Below the pieces are notes generated by a model that saw only the letters and a list, made by a program, of their open reading frames with translations, searched no databases and was not told where the DNA came from. Shown piece after piece: positions 22,777-31,535 of a DNA stretch of 49,228 nucleotides. This stretch comes from Candidatus Margulisiibacteriota bacterium (GTDB lineage: Bacteria; Margulisbacteria; Marinamargulisbacteria; SXXA01; SICP01), in NCBI GenBank assembly GCA_009691415.1, contig SICP01000010.1:1-49228 (forward strand). The letters run 5' to 3'. The translations under genes were made by a program, and so were the position numbers. Numbering within the stretch: position 1 is the first letter of the stretch; each line of letters starts with the position of its first letter.

Positions 22777-24108
22777 CTACTTAGTCTCCTTCAATGCTTT
22801 CTCATCAAAAGACTCCATCTCTTGAATCAGATCACGCATAAATCGCGCACCATCGGCACCATCAATCACACGATGATCGTAAGACAAACTCATAGGCATC
22901 ACCATCACAGGAACCAATGCTTTTTTATCGTTATATACAGGCTTTACAAAACCCTTAGACAATCCCAGAATAGCCACTTCAGGCGTGTTCACAATCGGCG
23001 TAAACGGCCCTACACCCAAACTACCCAAATTAGAAATCGTAAACGTACCACCCTGTATATCATCCAGCCCCAACTTACGCTCTCGGGCTTTACCAGCCAA
23101 AATTTCTAACTCTTGTGACAACTGCAACAAACTCTTTTTATCCACATCCCGAATTACAGGAACAATCAGCCCTGCCGGGGTGTCTACTGCCACACCAATG
23201 TGATAGTAGTCTTTGTAAATCATCTTACCGGTTGCTTCATCGTAGCTGGCATTAAATGCAGGGAAGCGTTTAAGTACAGCAACCACGGCTTTTAGTACAA
23301 AAACTGTTACGGTAATGCGAGCATTTTTTTCTGAATAAACAGGATTATATTTTTTGCGTAAGGCCATCACGTGATCAATCTGAGCTTCATCAAACTGAGT
23401 TACATGAGGAACGGTATTCCAAGCATCCGCCATTTTCGCCCCAATTTTTTGACGCAGAGACGATACGGTCTCTTCACGAATCGGTCCCCACTTTGAAAAA
23501 TCGATATCTAAGGGCTTAGGGCCCTTAGCAACAGAGGCAGAAACCTCGGCGCTAGAAAAAGCAATAGATTGAAGATAGGAAATATATTCCCGAACATCTT
23601 CTGTTGTAATCCGACCACCGGCACCTGTACCCGCGATACGCGTTAAATCTATACCATATCGCAATGCGGCTTCACGAATTGCTGGGGATGTGGGACCCCC
23701 CATATTTCCGGAAGGAGGGCGCCCACACAGGGGCGCCCCTACGGCCGTACGGGCAGACCCATGTGTCTGCCCTTCTATGCCCCTCTGCCCTTCTATGCCC
23801 CTCTGCCCTTCTATGCCCCTCTGCCCTTCTATGCCCCTCTGCCCTTGCGAAACCACTTCACCCTTCCCCTCATCCCCCACAACCCTAAACACCATCACAG
23901 CCGTCCCCTGAGAAACAACCGACCCCTCTTTCACCAAAATCTTTTCAACCACACCCGCAACCGGTGCAGGAATAGGAGCAACCGCCTTATCTGTCTCAAG
24001 CTCCATAATCGTTTGTTCTTTTTGAACTGTATCCCCAACAGCAACCATCACAGACAATACCGTTGCCGTCTTCACACCATCCCCTAAATGAGGCAGTTTA
24101 ATTTCCAT
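22777..24108 (-). CDS. aceF: Dihydrolipoyl acetyltransferase (E2 of pyruvate dehydrogenase)
   Basis: A 443-residue E2 with one lipoyl domain (about 1-75; lipoylated Lys41 in METDKAVAP), one E3/E1-binding domain (about 140-178, SPAIREAALRYGIDL) and a catalytic domain ending in SYDHRVIDGADG with His412 and Asp416. E. coli AceF has three lipoyl domains, so this is a compact form. The linker between lipoyl and binding domains (about 76-138) is unusual: four QRGIEG repeats followed by a stretch coded by a GC-rich palindromic element. The gene lies between aceE (11 bases) and lpd (three bases). Confidence 0.97.
   Translation of the reverse strand: MEIKLPHLGDGVKTATVLSVMVAVGDTVQKEQTIMELETDKAVAPIPAPVAGVVEKILVKEGSVVSQGTAVMVFRVVGDEGKGEVVSQGQRGIEGQRGIEGQRGIEGQRGIEGQTHGSARTAVGAPLCGRPPSGNMGGPTSPAIREAALRYGIDLTRIAGTGAGGRITTEDVREYISYLQSIAFSSAEVSASVAKGPKPLDIDFSKWGPIREETVSSLRQKIGAKMADAWNTVPHVTQFDEAQIDHVMALRKKYNPVYSEKNARITVTVFVLKAVVAVLKRFPAFNASYDEATGKMIYKDYYHIGVAVDTPAGLIVPVIRDVDKKSLLQLSQELEILAGKARERKLGLDDIQGGTFTISNLGSLGVGPFTPIVNTPEVAILGLSKGFVKPVYNDKKALVPVMVMPMSLSYDHRVIDGADGARFMRDLIQEMESFDEKALKETK
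23717..23772. repeat. GC-rich palindromic repeat element inside the aceF coding linker
   Basis: Three palindromes follow each other: GGGCGCCC at 23717-23724 and again at 23731-23738, TACGGCCGTA at 23740-23749, and GGGCAGAC/GTCTGCCC at 23751-23772. This looks like intergenic REP-type DNA, yet here it is translated in frame as part of the E2 linker. It adjoins the 18-bp tandem repeat. Confidence 0.75.
23770..23841. repeat. Four perfect 18-bp tandem repeats in aceF
   Basis: Four identical copies of CCCTTCTATGCCCCTCTG (+ strand) run from 23770 to 23841, with a five-base start of a fifth. On the coding strand they give (QRGIEG)4. The unit is a multiple of three, so copy number can change without breaking the protein. 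Confidence 0.95.
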
Positions 24109-24119
24109 GATATCTCCTT

Positions 24120-26792
24120 CTAGAAAACAGGGTAAACCTTTTCAGGATCCACTTTTAAATCACGTATCGCCTTCTTCACCACACTAGTCTCTAAAAGCCC
24201 TTTTTCGGAAAGCATATAAAGCGTGCCAACAACAATACAAGCCGCATCCACTTCAAAATAACGACGCAATTGCCTCCGTGTTTCGCTTCGTCCAAAGCCA
24301 TCCGTTCCCAAAGTAAAAAGCCCCCCAGAAACCCAAGGCGCAATCTGATCAGGAATCAATCGCACATTGTCAGAAGCCGCCAAAAAATGACCCTCTTCAT
24401 GAGACAAAACTGCTTCTAAATAACTTACTTTTCGAGGTTTATCAGGATGCAACATATTCCATCTACGCGCATTCAGCGCATCAGATCTCAACCGTTTATA
24501 ATTAGTTGCACCCCACACATCAACAGAATAACCATAGTCCGTTTCTAATATTTTTTGAGCTTCGATCACGCAATTCATAATCGAACCACTACCAAACAAA
24601 TGCAATTTAGGCTTCTTAGATTTAATACCGGAACTAAATTTATAAAGCCCCTGCAAAATACCTTGTTCTGAATTCTTAGGCATTTCAGGCATCACATAAT
24701 TTTCATTACCCACAGAAAGATAATAATAAATTTCTTCTTGATCTTGATACATACGCTTAAGACCATCTTGCATAATTACCGCAATTTCATAACGAAACGC
24801 AATATCATAAGTCAATAAATTAGGTATAGCCGCCGCCAACAAATGACTATGCCCATCTTGATGCTGCAACCCTTCACCATTCAACGTCGTGCGACCCGCC
24901 GTCCCGCCAATCAAGAAACCCTTCGCCCTAATGTCACCAGCAAGCCAAGCCAAATCTCCAATACGCTGAAACCCAAACATCGAATAATAAATATAAAGCG
25001 GAATCATCGGCACACCATGCGTCGCATACGACGTACCTGCCACCACAAAAGAACTCATAGCGCCTGCTTCGTTAATCCCTTCTTCCAGAACCTGGCCATC
25101 GGTTGCTTCACGATAATAAAGCAAACTTTCACGATCAACCGGTTCATACAACTGACCTTTTGTAGAATAAATGCCAATCTGACGAAACAATGATTCCATA
25201 CCAAACGTACGGGCTTCATCAGGAATAATCGGAACAATTCTTGGACCCAAATCAGGATGACGCAACAACTTTGTCAAAATGCGCACATACGCCATCGTCG
25301 TAGACAACGCACTTTCACCTGAACCCACAAAAAATTCTTGAAAATAAGACAGATCAGGAATATCCAACTTAGGAGCGTCTACTTTGCGCTCAGGCAAAAA
25401 CCCGCCCAATTTCTGACGCCGTTCAAATAAATATTTCATTTCAACAGTATCTAATTCGGGTCTAAAAAAAGGTGCGTCAGCAATATCTTCATCCGAAATC
25501 GGCACACAAAATCGAGCTCGAAATTCACGAAGTTCTTTCTCATTCAATTTTTTCTGATTATGCGAAACGTTCTTGCCTTCACCCGCTTCCCCAAGACCAT
25601 AACCCTTTACAGTTTTAGCCAAAATAACAGTCGGACGTCCCTTGTGATCACAAGCAGCCTGGAACGCAGCAAACATTTTCTTAGGATCATGCCCTCCCCG
25701 AAGTAATTTTTGAATCTGCCGATCTGTCATATGATTCACCAATTCCAACAACTCAGGATACTTACCAAAAAAGTGCTTACGAATATAACTGCCCGGCTCC
25801 ACCACATATTTTTGAAATTCACCGTCCACCACTTCACCCATGCGCTTAATCAATAGTTCGCTGTGCTCAGACGATAAAAGCGGATCCCAATCAGATCCCC
25901 AAACCACTTTAATTACATTCCAACCAGCACCTCTAAACACGCCTTCCAACTCTTGAATAATCTTTCCGTTTCCGCGAACAGGTCCATCTAAACGTTGTAA
26001 ATTACAGTTCACAATAAACGTTAAATTATCTAAATTTTCACGCGCCCCAATAGCAAGTGCACCCAAAGTTTCAGGCTCATCCACTTCGCCATCACCCACC
26101 ATGCAATACACACGGGGTTCACGATCCCACATCACCAATCCACGTGACTTCAAATACCGATTAAAGCGCGCCTGATAAATCGCCAAAAGAGGCCCAAGTC
26201 CCATAGACACTGTCGGAAACTGCCAAAACGTCGGCATCAAATACGGATGCGGATAAGAAGACAACCCGCCACTCGGGGCCAATTCACGACGAAAACTATG
26301 AAGTTGTTCTTCAGTTAAACGTCCTTCCAAAAAGGCACGTGCATAATTACCAGGAGACGCATGCCCCTGAAAAAAAATCTGATCTGCAGAATGACCTTCG
26401 CCATTTCCATGAAAAAAATGATTGAACCCTGTTTCTAAAATCGTCGCACTCGAAGCATAAGTCGAAATATGCCCACCCAACCCTTCATCATCACGATTGG
26501 CTTTCACCACCATGGCCATCGCATTCCAACGAATATAACTCCGAATCCGCTGTTCAATTTCCAAATCACCCGGATAACTCGGTTCTTCATCCACAGGAAT
26601 CGTATTTACATAAGGTGAATTAATCGGCAGTGCAACAGAAACACCTTGATTATGAACATGATCATATAATGTCGTCAGAAGTTCAGAAACTTTCTCGCGA
26701 CCATGATAACGCAAAACATAATCCAATGCCTCTACACACCGACGAGCTTCTAAATCCGCCGTCTCATCTTTTATTTTTTCGTCAGACATCAT
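24120..26792 (-). CDS. aceE: Pyruvate dehydrogenase E1, homodimeric type
   Basis: About 890 residues, the size of E. coli AceE, and not the split alpha/beta form. The thiamine diphosphate motif is GDGEVDEPE followed by NCNLQ, and RGNGKIIQELE and HPHPYLMPTFW-like active-site segments are present. It decarboxylates pyruvate and acetylates the E2 lipoyl group. ATG 26792 or 26789 is likely; TTG 26798 is only part of the TTGGGG leader. It is the first gene of aceE-aceF-lpd, divergent from lipoate ligase across about 55 bases that must hold both promoters. Confidence 0.97.
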   Translation of the reverse strand: MMSDEKIKDETADLEARRCVEALDYVLRYHGREKVSELLTTLYDHVHNQGVSVALPINSPYVNTIPVDEEPSYPGDLEIEQRIRSYIRWNAMAMVVKANRDDEGLGGHISTYASSATILETGFNHFFHGNGEGHSADQIFFQGHASPGNYARAFLEGRLTEEQLHSFRRELAPSGGLSSYPHPYLMPTFWQFPTVSMGLGPLLAIYQARFNRYLKSRGLVMWDREPRVYCMVGDGEVDEPETLGALAIGARENLDNLTFIVNCNLQRLDGPVRGNGKIIQELEGVFRGAGWNVIKVVWGSDWDPLLSSEHSELLIKRMGEVVDGEFQKYVVEPGSYIRKHFFGKYPELLELVNHMTDRQIQKLLRGGHDPKKMFAAFQAACDHKGRPTVILAKTVKGYGLGEAGEGKNVSHNQKKLNEKELREFRARFCVPISDEDIADAPFFRPELDTVEMKYLFERRQKLGGFLPERKVDAPKLDIPDLSYFQEFFVGSGESALSTTMAYVRILTKLLRHPDLGPRIVPIIPDEARTFGMESLFRQIGIYSTKGQLYEPVDRESLLYYREATDGQVLEEGINEAGAMSSFVVAGTSYATHGVPMIPLYIYYSMFGFQRIGDLAWLAGDIRAKGFLIGGTAGRTTLNGEGLQHQDGHSHLLAAAIPNLLTYDIAFRYEIAVIMQDGLKRMYQDQEEIYYYLSVGNENYVMPEMPKNSEQGILQGLYKFSSGIKSKKPKLHLFGSGSIMNCVIEAQKILETDYGYSVDVWGATNYKRLRSDALNARRWNMLHPDKPRKVSYLEAVLSHEEGHFLAASDNVRLIPDQIAPWVSGGLFTLGTDGFGRSETRRQLRRYFEVDAACIVVGTLYMLSEKGLLETSVVKKAIRDLKVDPEKVYPVF

Positions 26793-26847
26793 CCCCAACT
26801 CTAACGAAGTCTACCGTGAAAATCAATATTGGGATAATATCCAAATC

Positions 26848-27579
26848 ATGATAACCCTGCACGACGTCACACTCCCCACCCCCGCAGAAAACCTAGCTCT
26901 CGACGAAGCCTTATTAAATTATGCCGAAGCAAATGCCGGAGAAGAAAGCCTCCGTTTTTGGGAATCCCCTACCGACTTTATCGTCCTTGGAGTCGGCAAT
27001 AAAATTGCACAAGAGATTAATTCCGAAGCCTGTATCAAACACCACATACCCGTCCTAAAACGATGCAGTGGTGGAGGTAGTGTTGTACAAGGGCCTGGAT
27101 GCCTCAACTACAGCCTCATCCTCTCGATTCAAAACCGACCACAACTCGCTGACATAACAAAAACAACCCACTATATTCTCGGACAATTAAAAGAGGCCCT
27201 ATCAAAACACTTAGACGGCATCGACATAAAAGGACAAAGTGATTTAACTTTATACAACAAAAAATTCTCAGGGAATGCCCAACGCAGAAAACGGGACTAC
27301 GTATTATTTCATGGCACTTTTTTAATTGATTTTGACATCGCAAAAATCAGCCGTTACCTTGCCTCACCACCCAAGCAACCCGAATACAGACAGAACCGGC
27401 CACACAACGATTTCGTCACAAACCTACCTATAACAAAAAATATTATTAAGCAGGCATTAATCGAACAATGGCACGCAAAACAAGCAAAAACAAAGCTACC
27501 CTCACTAACAACTTTACTTAGTTCAAAATACACAGACTTGAGACCCGAAAGACCGTTTGATATGATAGAAGTCATATGA
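26848..27579 (+). CDS. lplA: Lipoate-protein ligase A family protein
   Basis: A 243-residue cytosolic BPL/LplA catalytic-domain protein. Motifs are ENLALDEALL, KRCSGGGSVVQGPG (the lipoyl-AMP-binding Gly-rich loop) and the KGQSDLTLYNKKFSGNAQRRKRDYVLFHGT segment with the catalytic Lys. There is no C-terminal accessory domain, so it may work with a separate one or act as a lipoyl or octanoyl transferase. It is divergent from the pyruvate dehydrogenase operon, whose E2 needs this modification. Its TGA overlaps the next ATG as ATGA. Confidence 0.9.
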   Translation: MITLHDVTLPTPAENLALDEALLNYAEANAGEESLRFWESPTDFIVLGVGNKIAQEINSEACIKHHIPVLKRCSGGGSVVQGPGCLNYSLILSIQNRPQLADITKTTHYILGQLKEALSKHLDGIDIKGQSDLTLYNKKFSGNAQRRKRDYVLFHGTFLIDFDIAKISRYLASPPKQPEYRQNRPHNDFVTNLPITKNIIKQALIEQWHAKQAKTKLPSLTTLLSSKYTDLRPERPFDMIEVI

Positions 27580-28082
27580 TAAAAAAATACACTGCTTTTC
27601 TGAAAAGTTGTCTTGCGAAATTTAGAAAAAAAGAGACGCCCTCAATACCTCATTTATCAGAAAAAGACATTACTGCAGCCTTTCAAAAATTAACCCCCTC
27701 TCATCGAGAAATACTCGTGCAAGCCGTCAGTCTACTCAATAAATACAACGCCATGCGAACCGGCCCACTCACAGAACAAGAAGCAATCCCCATAGAACTC
27801 CCCAGCACATGCGCCGTTATCTTAGGCTTAGAAACAAACACAAGCTACCTCATCCCCAATGTCATTTTAAATTCACAAGACCCCGAAAAATTAACTGCCT
27901 GCCAACTAAGCAGTATCGAACAACCCGAAACGATTCTTAAACATAACGGATTTAAAACCCTTGTCTTGAAACCAGAAACATTTCAAGGCCTAGGCTTTTA
28001 CAAACCCGTCGTTGCGTTTTCAGCCCCACAAAAAACCTTGGGCCCCATACAATTCCCCTCACAATTTTTTAATCTTAACTAA
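27576..28082 (+). CDS. Unrecognised 168-residue protein in the lplA-tat run
   Basis: A soluble protein with a basic N-terminus, a helical segment (LSEKDITAAFQKLTPSHREILVQAVSLLNKY) and a mixed C-terminal domain. No catalytic motif or signal peptide is visible. It overlaps lplA by ATGA and ends three bases before tatC, so it is translated in the same operon; its position gives the only hint of function. Confidence 0.75.
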   Translation: MIKKYTAFLKSCLAKFRKKETPSIPHLSEKDITAAFQKLTPSHREILVQAVSLLNKYNAMRTGPLTEQEAIPIELPSTCAVILGLETNTSYLIPNVILNSQDPEKLTACQLSSIEQPETILKHNGFKTLVLKPETFQGLGFYKPVVAFSAPQKTLGPIQFPSQFFNLN

Positions 28083-28085
28083 AAA

Positions 28086-28832
28086 ATGACATCCAGCAAC
28101 GAAAAAACACTTCCCATTTTACTTCATCTAAGAGAACTAAGAAAAAGACTACTATGGTGTTTCGGCGCACTGACACTTTGCACCATACCCGCTTTTTTTG
28201 CCTACGATAATTTTATTAATTTATTAATCATTCCGTTTGAGAAAATAGGTATTTTAGCCGGAGGAAAACCCCTCTACATCACCAGCATTTTTGAAGGGTT
28301 TTTAATGAATCTCAAGTATTCTCTGATTCTTGGCGCTATTTTTTCTCTACCCATTCATCTCTATCACATCATACGATTTATATTCCCAGGGCTTAAAAAG
28401 AAAGAACGTATTGTCATCGCCGTCACACTGCTATGTAGCACCGCACTCGCACTCCTCAGTCTCTATTTCGTCTACTACTATATGCTACCGCTCTCTATCA
28501 GCATGCTCACAACAACAAGTTTTATACCCGCCAAAGTAGGCCTCATTCTTAGTTTTCAGAACAGCGTTTCTTACATCTTCGATTTTCTACTTTACGGCAT
28601 GCTCACCTTTCAATTCCCCATCGTTCTAGAAGTCTTGCTCTATCTCAATATCATCAAAAGAAAATCCCTCTGGAAAGCTAGCAGATACGTCATCATTCTC
28701 ATTTTAATAATCGCTGCCATCATCACGCCCCCCGATGCAATCAGCCAAATAAGCTTTGCGATCCCTATGATACTTCTCTATTTCTTAACACTACTTGTGG
28801 CTAAAATTTTTAAATTTGGAGAAGGTACATGA
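28086..28832 (+). CDS. tatC: Sec-independent translocase subunit TatC
   Basis: A 248-residue inner-membrane protein with six hydrophobic segments. The N-terminal LLHLRELRKRLLW is the family's conserved cytoplasmic start and FEGFLMNLKYSLI matches the first loop region. TatC binds twin-arginine signal peptides and recruits TatB and TatA. It is coupled to the next gene by an ATGA overlap. The order C-B-A is the reverse of E. coli. Confidence 0.96.
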   Translation: MTSSNEKTLPILLHLRELRKRLLWCFGALTLCTIPAFFAYDNFINLLIIPFEKIGILAGGKPLYITSIFEGFLMNLKYSLILGAIFSLPIHLYHIIRFIFPGLKKKERIVIAVTLLCSTALALLSLYFVYYYMLPLSISMLTTTSFIPAKVGLILSFQNSVSYIFDFLLYGMLTFQFPIVLEVLLYLNIIKRKSLWKASRYVIILILIIAAIITPPDAISQISFAIPMILLYFLTLLVAKIFKFGEGT

Positions 28833-29068
28833 TCGGCATCAGTGAACTCCTTATTATTGCACTTGCCATCATCATTATTCTAAAGCCAGATGACTGGCCA
28901 AAGCTCGTCTACAAGCTAGGCCAATGGCACCAAGAGTGGCAACGTACTTATGCCAATGTCATGAACGATGTCCAAGAAATCAAAGACATGGCTATAGAAA
29001 AACACAGCATCTTGGACGAACCCCAAAATCGCGAGTCTTTTAAACCACACGATGACACGCTAAAATAA
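28829..29068 (+). CDS. tatB: TatA/B-family protein, probably TatB
   Basis: A 79-residue protein with one short N-terminal transmembrane helix (IGISELLIIALAIIIIL), a hinge and an amphipathic helix rich in Trp and Gln, then a polar tail. The hinge reads LKPDDWPKL, lacking the usual Gly-Pro or Phe-Gly. It is longer than the following TatA, which fits a TatB role at the TatC receptor. It overlaps tatC by four bases. Confidence 0.85.
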   Translation: MIGISELLIIALAIIIILKPDDWPKLVYKLGQWHQEWQRTYANVMNDVQEIKDMAIEKHSILDEPQNRESFKPHDDTLK

Positions 29069-29100
29069 CAAAAAAATTCTACTTAACAAGGAGCCTTACC

Positions 29101-29271
29101 ATGATCGGAACTACTGAAATTATCGTCATCGCACTCGTCATCTTCGTACTTTTTGGTGCAAGATCCATTCCTAAATTCGCTAAATCTTTAGGCCAAGCAA
29201 AAGGCGAATTCGAAAAAGGGTTTAAAGAAGGGAAGAAAGAAGAAGAAAAAGAAGAGGACAAGAAAGACTAA
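29101..29271 (+). CDS. tatA: TatA pore-forming subunit
   Basis: A 56-residue protein with AAGGAG before the ATG. It has the typical TatA form: transmembrane helix (TEIIVIALVIFVLF), the FGARSIPKFAKSLGQAKGEF hinge and amphipathic helix, and a highly charged Lys/Glu tail. TatA oligomers form the transport path for folded proteins. The gene is the last of the tat operon and is followed by a hairpin. Confidence 0.95.
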   Translation: MIGTTEIIVIALVIFVLFGARSIPKFAKSLGQAKGEFEKGFKEGKKEEEKEEDKKD

Positions 29272-29276
29272 TAGAA

Positions 29277-29311
29277 CACCCCTCCCGGCCTCCCCTTCGT
29301 AAGGGGAGGAG
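29277..29311. terminator. Hairpin repeat copy 2, likely bidirectional terminator of tatA and coaBC
   Basis: A 9-bp GC-rich stem with loop CGT at 29289-29309 lies between two convergent genes, six bases after tatA and five before the end of coaBC. It is the same dispersed repeat as 12357-12391. No T-run follows, so termination, if any, would rest on the stem alone. Confidence 0.6.
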
Positions 29312-29315
29312 TTCT

Positions 29316-30473
29316 TCAGGAAACAGCTACAGAAGTAGTCACCAAAATCTGATAGGCAGCCTCTAAAAGAGATACGTCTTCAACCGCTATTGCTTCTTCA
29401 GATCCAGCAGCCAACACATAAAACGAACGCCGATCCGCACCTACCATCTCTGATGTATTCGCAATAATATAATCCAAGTTTTTTCGCACCAACTTGCCAC
29501 GTGCCACTTCCAACAAATCTTGATCTTCCAAACAAAATCCCACAATTATCCGACCCCCCTTTTGAGCCGCTAAAGAAGAGACCAAATCAGGCGTTGCTTT
29601 TAAATCCAACAAAAGCCCATCCGTACGTTTTAATTTATGTGACGTCCTCTCAACAGTGAAATCAGCCACAGCCGCCGCCATATAAAGAGAACTACACCAT
29701 GGCATAGCAGCCTCAAGTGCCAAGCCCATCTCAGCGACAGTTTCTACATAACGATAAACTATCCCCGGATATACAACCGAAACAGTACCAACAACCTGCA
29801 CTTCCGCACCAAAAAAAGCAGCCAAAATAGCCAACATCGAGCCCAGTTTCCCCGTAGACCGATTCGTCAAAACCCGCATGCTATCCAAAGGCTCCCGCGT
29901 CCCACCCAACGAAATCAAAAAACGCTGACCCGTCAAATCCAAACGAGGCAACAATAAAGCCTGAACACCTAGTAAAATCAAATCAGGAGCCACCATACGA
30001 CCCATACCTACATCCCCACACGCCAGCTCACCGGACTCCGGCCCCAAAAACAACACCCCACGACGCTTCAACGACGCCACGCGCTCCTGAACAATAGGAT
30101 TCTGCCACATCTGCACATGCATCGCAGGCACCACCAACTTAGGCCCCGTAAAGGAAAGAAAAACCGTAGACAGCACATCATCAGCCAGCCCTAACGCAAA
30201 CTTAGCAATCATATTGGCTGTCGCAGGTGCAACCACCAACACATCAGCCTCTCGCTCTAATTGCAAATGCGGAATGTCACCCGAAAAGAAGTTTTCTTGA
30301 GTGAGCACCACCTCTTCAGAAACTGTTGAAAGTGTCAGAGGGGTTACAAATTTCAATGCACTCCGAGACACAATCGGAGTCACCAAAAAACCAGCCTGTC
30401 GAAGCAAACGGACAATTAAAGGAGATTTATATGCCGCTATACTACCGGATATCCCCAGAAGCACTCGCGCCAT
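29316..30473 (-). CDS. coaBC: Bifunctional phosphopantothenoylcysteine decarboxylase / phosphopantothenate-cysteine ligase
   Basis: A 385-residue two-domain coenzyme A biosynthesis enzyme. The CoaC flavoprotein half has GSIAAYKS, catalytic His in IPHLQLE, APATANMIAKFALGLADD and PAMHVQMW, with His where E. coli has Asn. The CoaB half has DSMRVLTNRSTGKLG, a Lys pair in SHKLKR and a shortened C-terminus. It makes 4'-phosphopantetheine from phosphopantothenate, cysteine and CTP. It lies after gmk-rpoZ, a common gene order. Confidence 0.95.
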   Translation of the reverse strand: MARVLLGISGSIAAYKSPLIVRLLRQAGFLVTPIVSRSALKFVTPLTLSTVSEEVVLTQENFFSGDIPHLQLEREADVLVVAPATANMIAKFALGLADDVLSTVFLSFTGPKLVVPAMHVQMWQNPIVQERVASLKRRGVLFLGPESGELACGDVGMGRMVAPDLILLGVQALLLPRLDLTGQRFLISLGGTREPLDSMRVLTNRSTGKLGSMLAILAAFFGAEVQVVGTVSVVYPGIVYRYVETVAEMGLALEAAMPWCSSLYMAAAVADFTVERTSHKLKRTDGLLLDLKATPDLVSSLAAQKGGRIIVGFCLEDQDLLEVARGKLVRKNLDYIIANTSEMVGADRRSFYVLAAGSEEAIAVEDVSLLEAAYQILVTTSVAVS

Positions 30474-30485
30474 AAAGCGTCTCTA

Positions 30486-30878
30486 TTAAACCCCTAAAGA
30501 CTTTTTGGATTTGGCTTTTTCTTTAACTACTTTTTCTTTAACTACAGGAACTTTTTTCTCTTCGTCAAACTGAATCGCATCTTCCATTTCGGCTTCCAAC
30601 AATTGATCCATTTCTTCTAAAAGTTCGTCCTGCGCATCTTTTTTTTCTTTAATAATAATATGAATTTTATCCAAAGAAATTTCTTGAAGAGCTGTTTCAA
30701 TAGGCAAAATTTCTGCTTGCTTATTATAAGGAACCAAAGGCTTCACGCCATCTTTCAATTGTTTAGCACGTTTCGCAACCGCAACCGAAAGTAAAAAACG
30801 ATTTGGAATACGTTGATCCAAACTCTGAGGTAAACCATCCGCTGTTACATTAGATTTCTTTTGCACTTTAATTGCCAT
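30486..30878 (-). CDS. rpoZ: RNA polymerase omega subunit with acidic/basic tail
   Basis: About 130 residues. The core matches omega (NRFLLSVAVAKRAKQL, then ETALQEI), which wraps the beta-prime C-terminus. After about residue 80 a long tail begins, first Glu/Asp-rich and then Lys/Val-rich (KEKVVKEKAKSKK), absent from short omegas. ATG 30878 lies two bases after the gmk stop with AAGGAG before it. Omega is a known (p)ppGpp-binding partner in Proteobacteria; whether this one is cannot be told. Confidence 0.9.
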   Translation of the reverse strand: MAIKVQKKSNVTADGLPQSLDQRIPNRFLLSVAVAKRAKQLKDGVKPLVPYNKQAEILPIETALQEISLDKIHIIIKEKKDAQDELLEEMDQLLEAEMEDAIQFDEEKKVPVVKEKVVKEKAKSKKSLGV

Positions 30879-30880
30879 CT

Positions 30881-31459
30881 TCAAGACTCCTTTTCGTCTA
30901 CAGTATCTATGATTGACATCAACTCTTGAACCGCATCTTCAATCACTTCATTCACAACAATATAATCATATAAATGTTGCTCTTTAAGTTCTTGAGACGC
31001 CGTCTCGAGTCTCCGAGCTAACGTTGTTTCATCTTCCGTATCTCGCTGTCTAAGCCGATTAAGTAACGCTAATTCGGAAGGAGGTGCAATAAAAATACGA
31101 ACCAAGCGATCAAACTGAGAAAGCACCTTTTTGGCACCTTGTGTATCTATTTCAAGAAGCACATTGTCCCCCGCAAGCACCGTCTTGTCAATTTCTTGCT
31201 TAAGAGTCCCGTAAAGATTGCCATGCACCTCACACCATTCCACAAATTCAGAACGTTCAACCCGCACCATAAATTCTTCTCGAGACATAAAATAATAATC
31301 CACACCCGACACTTCTCCCAAACGAGGAAACCGCGTGGTAGCAGAAACCGCCAATTTCAAACCAGACCGTCTCTCAAGCAACTGAGAAATCAAGGTCCCC
31401 TTCCCGACGCCAGAAGGACCCGAAATAATAATCACCGCACCACAATTTAGTTTTAACAT
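30881..31459 (-). CDS. gmk: Guanylate kinase
   Basis: About 192 residues; phosphorylates GMP to GDP. The P-loop is SGPSGVGKGT, the GMP-binding part is SATTRFPRLGEVSGVDYYFMSREEF, and LEIDTQGAKKV and RLRQRDTEDE follow. ATG 31459 (MLKLN) gives the standard length; a TTG at 31480 is closer to an AGGAG and would add seven residues. It is cotranscribed with rpoZ and probably coaBC. Confidence 0.96.
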   Translation of the reverse strand: MLKLNCGAVIIISGPSGVGKGTLISQLLERRSGLKLAVSATTRFPRLGEVSGVDYYFMSREEFMVRVERSEFVEWCEVHGNLYGTLKQEIDKTVLAGDNVLLEIDTQGAKKVLSQFDRLVRIFIAPPSELALLNRLRQRDTEDETTLARRLETASQELKEQHLYDYIVVNEVIEDAVQELMSIIDTVDEKES

Positions 31460-31535
31460 ACGAACCCACCATCCTAACAAATCTCCTGGATCATGTTAAT
31501 ATTACAAAAAAATAAAACAAAATAAGGAGCCCTAC

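Noticed and set aside
23770-23841. Possible CRISPR-like array
   Set aside because: The 18-bp units are directly adjacent without spacers and in frame within aceF.
23664-24087. Plus-strand frames with repeated FYAPLP or ALLCPS units
   Set aside because: They are the antisense image of the aceF tandem repeat; aceF itself is complete with all E2 domains.
30073-30150. CoaBC with His in place of Asn in the PAMN motif
   Set aside because: PAMH is, as I recall, seen in other functional CoaBC proteins such as those of Actinobacteria, so it is not evidence of inactivity.
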